From Timema cristinae (taxonomy: Eukaryota; Arthropoda; Insecta; Phasmatodea; Timematidae), in NCBI GenBank assembly GCA_039000515.1, contig JBCFYV010000012.1:13038905-13102904 (forward strand): a stretch of DNA of 64,000 nucleotides. Direction: 5' to 3'. Below are positions 61,314 to 64,000 of this stretch, piece by piece; position 1 is the stretch's first letter; every line of letters starts with the position of its first letter. Made by a program: the position numbers and the translations under genes. A model generated the notes under the pieces. The model saw only the letters and a list, made by a program, of their open reading frames with translations, was not told the origin of the DNA and did not search any database.

Positions 61314-64000
61314 AGATGTGCAGTGTACACGGGAGACAGGCTGTTTTAGAAAGTAAAGAGGTCTGGACTAGTTCACATTCTTCACCCAGAGATGTTCAGT
61401 GTACACGGGAGAGAGGCTGTTTTAGAAAGTAAAGAGGTCTGGACTAGTTCACATGCTTCAACCAGAGATGTGCAGTGTACACGGGAGACAGGCTGTTTTA
61501 GAAAGTAAAGAGGTCTGGACTAGTTCACTTGTTTCACCCAGAGATGTGCAGTGTACACGGGAGACAGGATGTTTAAGAAAGTAAAGAGGTCTGGACTAGT
61601 TTACTTGTTTCACCCAGAGATGTGCAGTGTACACGGGAGACAGGCTGTTTTAGAAAGTAATGAGGTCTGGACTAGTTCACATGCTTCACCCAGAGATGTG
61701 CAGTGTACACGGGAGACAGGATGTTTAAGAAAGTAAAGAGGTCTGGACTAGTTTACTTGTTTCACCCAGAGATGTGCAGTGTACATTGGAGACAGGCTGT
61801 TTTAGAAAGTAAAGAGGACTTGACTAGTTCACATGCTTCACCCAGAGATGTGCAGTGTACACGGGAGACAGGCTGTTTTAGAAAGTAAAGAGGTCTGGAC
61901 TAGTTCACATGCTTCACCCAGAGATGTGCAGTGTACACGGGAGACAGGCTGTTTTAGAAAGTAAAGAGGTCTGGACTAGTTCACTTGTTTCACCCAGAGA
62001 TGTGCAGTGTACACGGGAGACAGGCTGTTTCAGAAAGTAAAGAGGTCTGGACTAGTTCACTTGTTTCACCCAGAGATGTGTATTCTACACGGGAGACAGG
62101 CTGTTTTAGAAAGTAAAGAGGTCTGGACTAGTTCACTTGCTTCACCCAGAGATGTGCATTCTACACGGGAGACAGGCTGTTTTAGAAAGTAAAGAGGTCT
62201 GGACTAGTTCACATGCTTCACCCAGAGATGTGCAGTGTACACGGGAGACAGGCTGTTTTAGAAAGTAATGAGGTCTGGACTAGTTCACATGCTTCACCCA
62301 GAGATGTGTATTCTACACGGGAGACAGGCTGTTTTAGAAAGTAAAGAGGTCTGGACTAGTTCACATGCTTCACCCAGAGATGTGCAGTGTACACGGGAGA
62401 CAGGCTGTTTTAGAAAGTAATGAGGTCTGGACTAGTTCACATGCTTCACCCAGAGATGTGCAGTGTACACGGGAGACAGGATGTTTAAGAAAGTAAAGAG
62501 GTCTGGACTAGTTTACTTGTTTCACCCAGAGATGTGCAGTGTACATTGGAGACAGGCTGTTTTAGAAAGTAAAGAGGACTTGACTAGTTCACATGCTTCA
62601 CCCAGAGATGTGCAGTGTACACGGGAGACAGGCTGTTTTAGAAAGTAAAGAGGTCTGGACTAGTTCACATGCTTCACCCAGAGATGTGCAGTGTACACGG
62701 GAGACAGGCTGTTTTAGAAAGTAAAGAGGTCTGGACTAGTTCACTTGTTTCACCCAGAGATGTGCAGTGTACACGGGAGACAGGCTGTTTCAGAAAGTAA
62801 AGAGGTCTGGACTAGTTCACTTGTTTCACCCAGAGATGTGTATTCTACACGGGAGACAGGCTGTTTTAGAAAGTAAAGAGGTCTGGACTAGTTCACTTGC
62901 TTCAACCAGAGATGTGCAGTGTACATTGGAGACAGGCTGTTTTAGAAAGTAATGAGGTCTGGACTAGTTCACATGCTTCACCCAGAGATGTGCAGTCTAC
63001 ACTGGAGACAGGCTGTTTTAGAAAGTAAAGAGGTCTGGACTAGTTCACATGCTTCACCCAGAGATGTGCAGTGTACACGGGAGACAGGCTGTTTTAGAAA
63101 GTAAAGAGGTCTGGACTAGTTTACTTGTTTCACCCAGAGATGTGCAGTGTACCTGGGAGACAGGCTGTTTTAGAAAGTAAAGAGGTCTGGACTAGTTCAC
63201 ATGCTTCACCCAGAGATGTGCAGTGTACACGGGAGACAGGCTGTTTTAGAAAGTAATGAGGTCTGGACTAGTTCACATGCTTCACCCAGAGATGTGCAGT
63301 GTACACGGGAGACAGGCTGTTTTAGAAAGTAATGAGGTCTGGACTAGTTCACATGCTTCACCCAGAGATGTGCAGTCTACACGGGAGACAGGCTGTTTTA
63401 GAAAGTAAAGAGGTCTGGACTAGTTCACATGCTTCACCCAGAGATGTGCAGTGTACACGGGAGACAGGCTGTTTTAGAAAGTAAAGAGGTCTGGACTAGT
63501 TTACTTGTTTCACCCAGATATGTGCAGTGTACCTGGGAGACAGGCTGTTTTAGAATGTAAAGAGGTCTTGACTAGTTCACTTGCTTCAACCAGAGATGTG
63601 CAGTTACACGGGAGACAGGCTGTTTTAGAAAGTAAAGAGGTCTGGACTATTTCACTTGCTTCAACCAGAGACGTGTATTCTACACGGGAGACAGGCTGTT
63701 TTAGAAAGTAAAGAGGTCTGGACTAGTTCGCTTGCTTCAACCAGAGATGTGCAGTGTACATTGGAGACAGGCTGTTTTAGAAAGTAATGAGGTCTGGACT
63801 AGTTCACTTGCTTCAACCAGAGATGTGCAGTGTACATTGGAGACAGGCTGTTTTCGAAAGTAAAGAGGTCTGGACTAGTTCACTTGCTTCAACCAGAGAT
63901 GTGCAGTTACATGGGAGACAGGCTGTTTTAGAAAGTAAAGAGGTCTGGACTATTTCACTTGCTTCAACCAGAGACGTGTATTCTACACGGGAGACAGGCT
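61314..64000. repeat. 76-bp satellite array, at least 35 copies, continuing past the window
   Basis: The unit is GATGTGCAGTGTACACGGGA, GACAGGCTGTTTTAGAAAGT, AAAGAGGTCTGGACTAGTTC, ACATGCTTCACCCAGA. Variants occur at fixed sites: CACGGG/CATTGG, AAAGAGG/AATGAGG, ACATGC/ACTTGT, CAGTGT/TATTCT. Combinations recur in blocks: 61627-62145 is repeated almost exactly 760 bp (10 units) on, and smaller repeats occur at 380 and 303 bp. Each unit carries stops, so the repeated 61-residue frames are not coding. Confidence 0.97.

Noticed and set aside
61314..64000. CRISPR array or repeated-peptide gene
   Set aside because: Units are contiguous 76-bp repeats without unique spacers, the setting is eukaryotic, and each unit contains stops.

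Overview
The window reads as AT-rich, gene-free nuclear DNA from an animal, most likely an arthropod. Supporting signs are a short (TTAGG)-type pentamer tract at 26206-26230, the relic of a DD41D (rosa-like) Tc1/mariner transposase, a decayed Helitron, a non-LTR retrotransposon tail, several tRNA-derived SINE families, many MITEs and long tandem arrays. No open frame over about 120 codons outside the repeats looks like a conserved protein, and there are no bacterial-style operons, rRNA genes or CRISPR arrays. I cannot name the species.

Layout. 0-3 kb: a short motif cluster, a 55-bp tandem array (821-1369) and twin (TA)n tracts. 3-10 kb: unique AT-rich DNA with a foldback MITE (5591-5981) and a Helitron-like repeat (7089-8093). 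10.3-17.5 kb: the densest mobile-element region. It holds a mariner-type TIR element with a SINE nested inside it, two tRNA-like cassettes in opposite orientation, a 1.7-kb array of 35-bp units with four-unit higher-order structure, a LINE tail and a full SINE. 17.5-34 kb: mostly featureless, with SINE relics and a 760-bp TIR element (28978-29738). 34-45 kb: a perfect 29-bp hairpin, a full SINE with target-site duplication, a decayed autonomous Helitron (36070-37835), a clean hAT-type MITE with 8-bp duplication (41689-42232), and a second copy of the Helitron-like repeat. 45-57 kb: diverged tandem duplications, GT/GA-rich DNA and SINEs, including an inverted SINE pair. 57-64 kb: the DD41D transposase relic, then a 76-bp satellite array that runs off the window end and shows larger duplications.

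Nothing here works together as a pathway. The coding remnants (Helitron, LINE, DD41D transposase) are all broken by stops and frameshifts and have lost key catalytic residues or whole segments. The content is best read as layered transposon insertion followed by decay and local tandem amplification. No convincing new biological system is visible. The most unusual items are the tRNA-like cassette flipped relative to its flank, the higher-order arrays, and the nested insertions whose order of arrival can be read directly.
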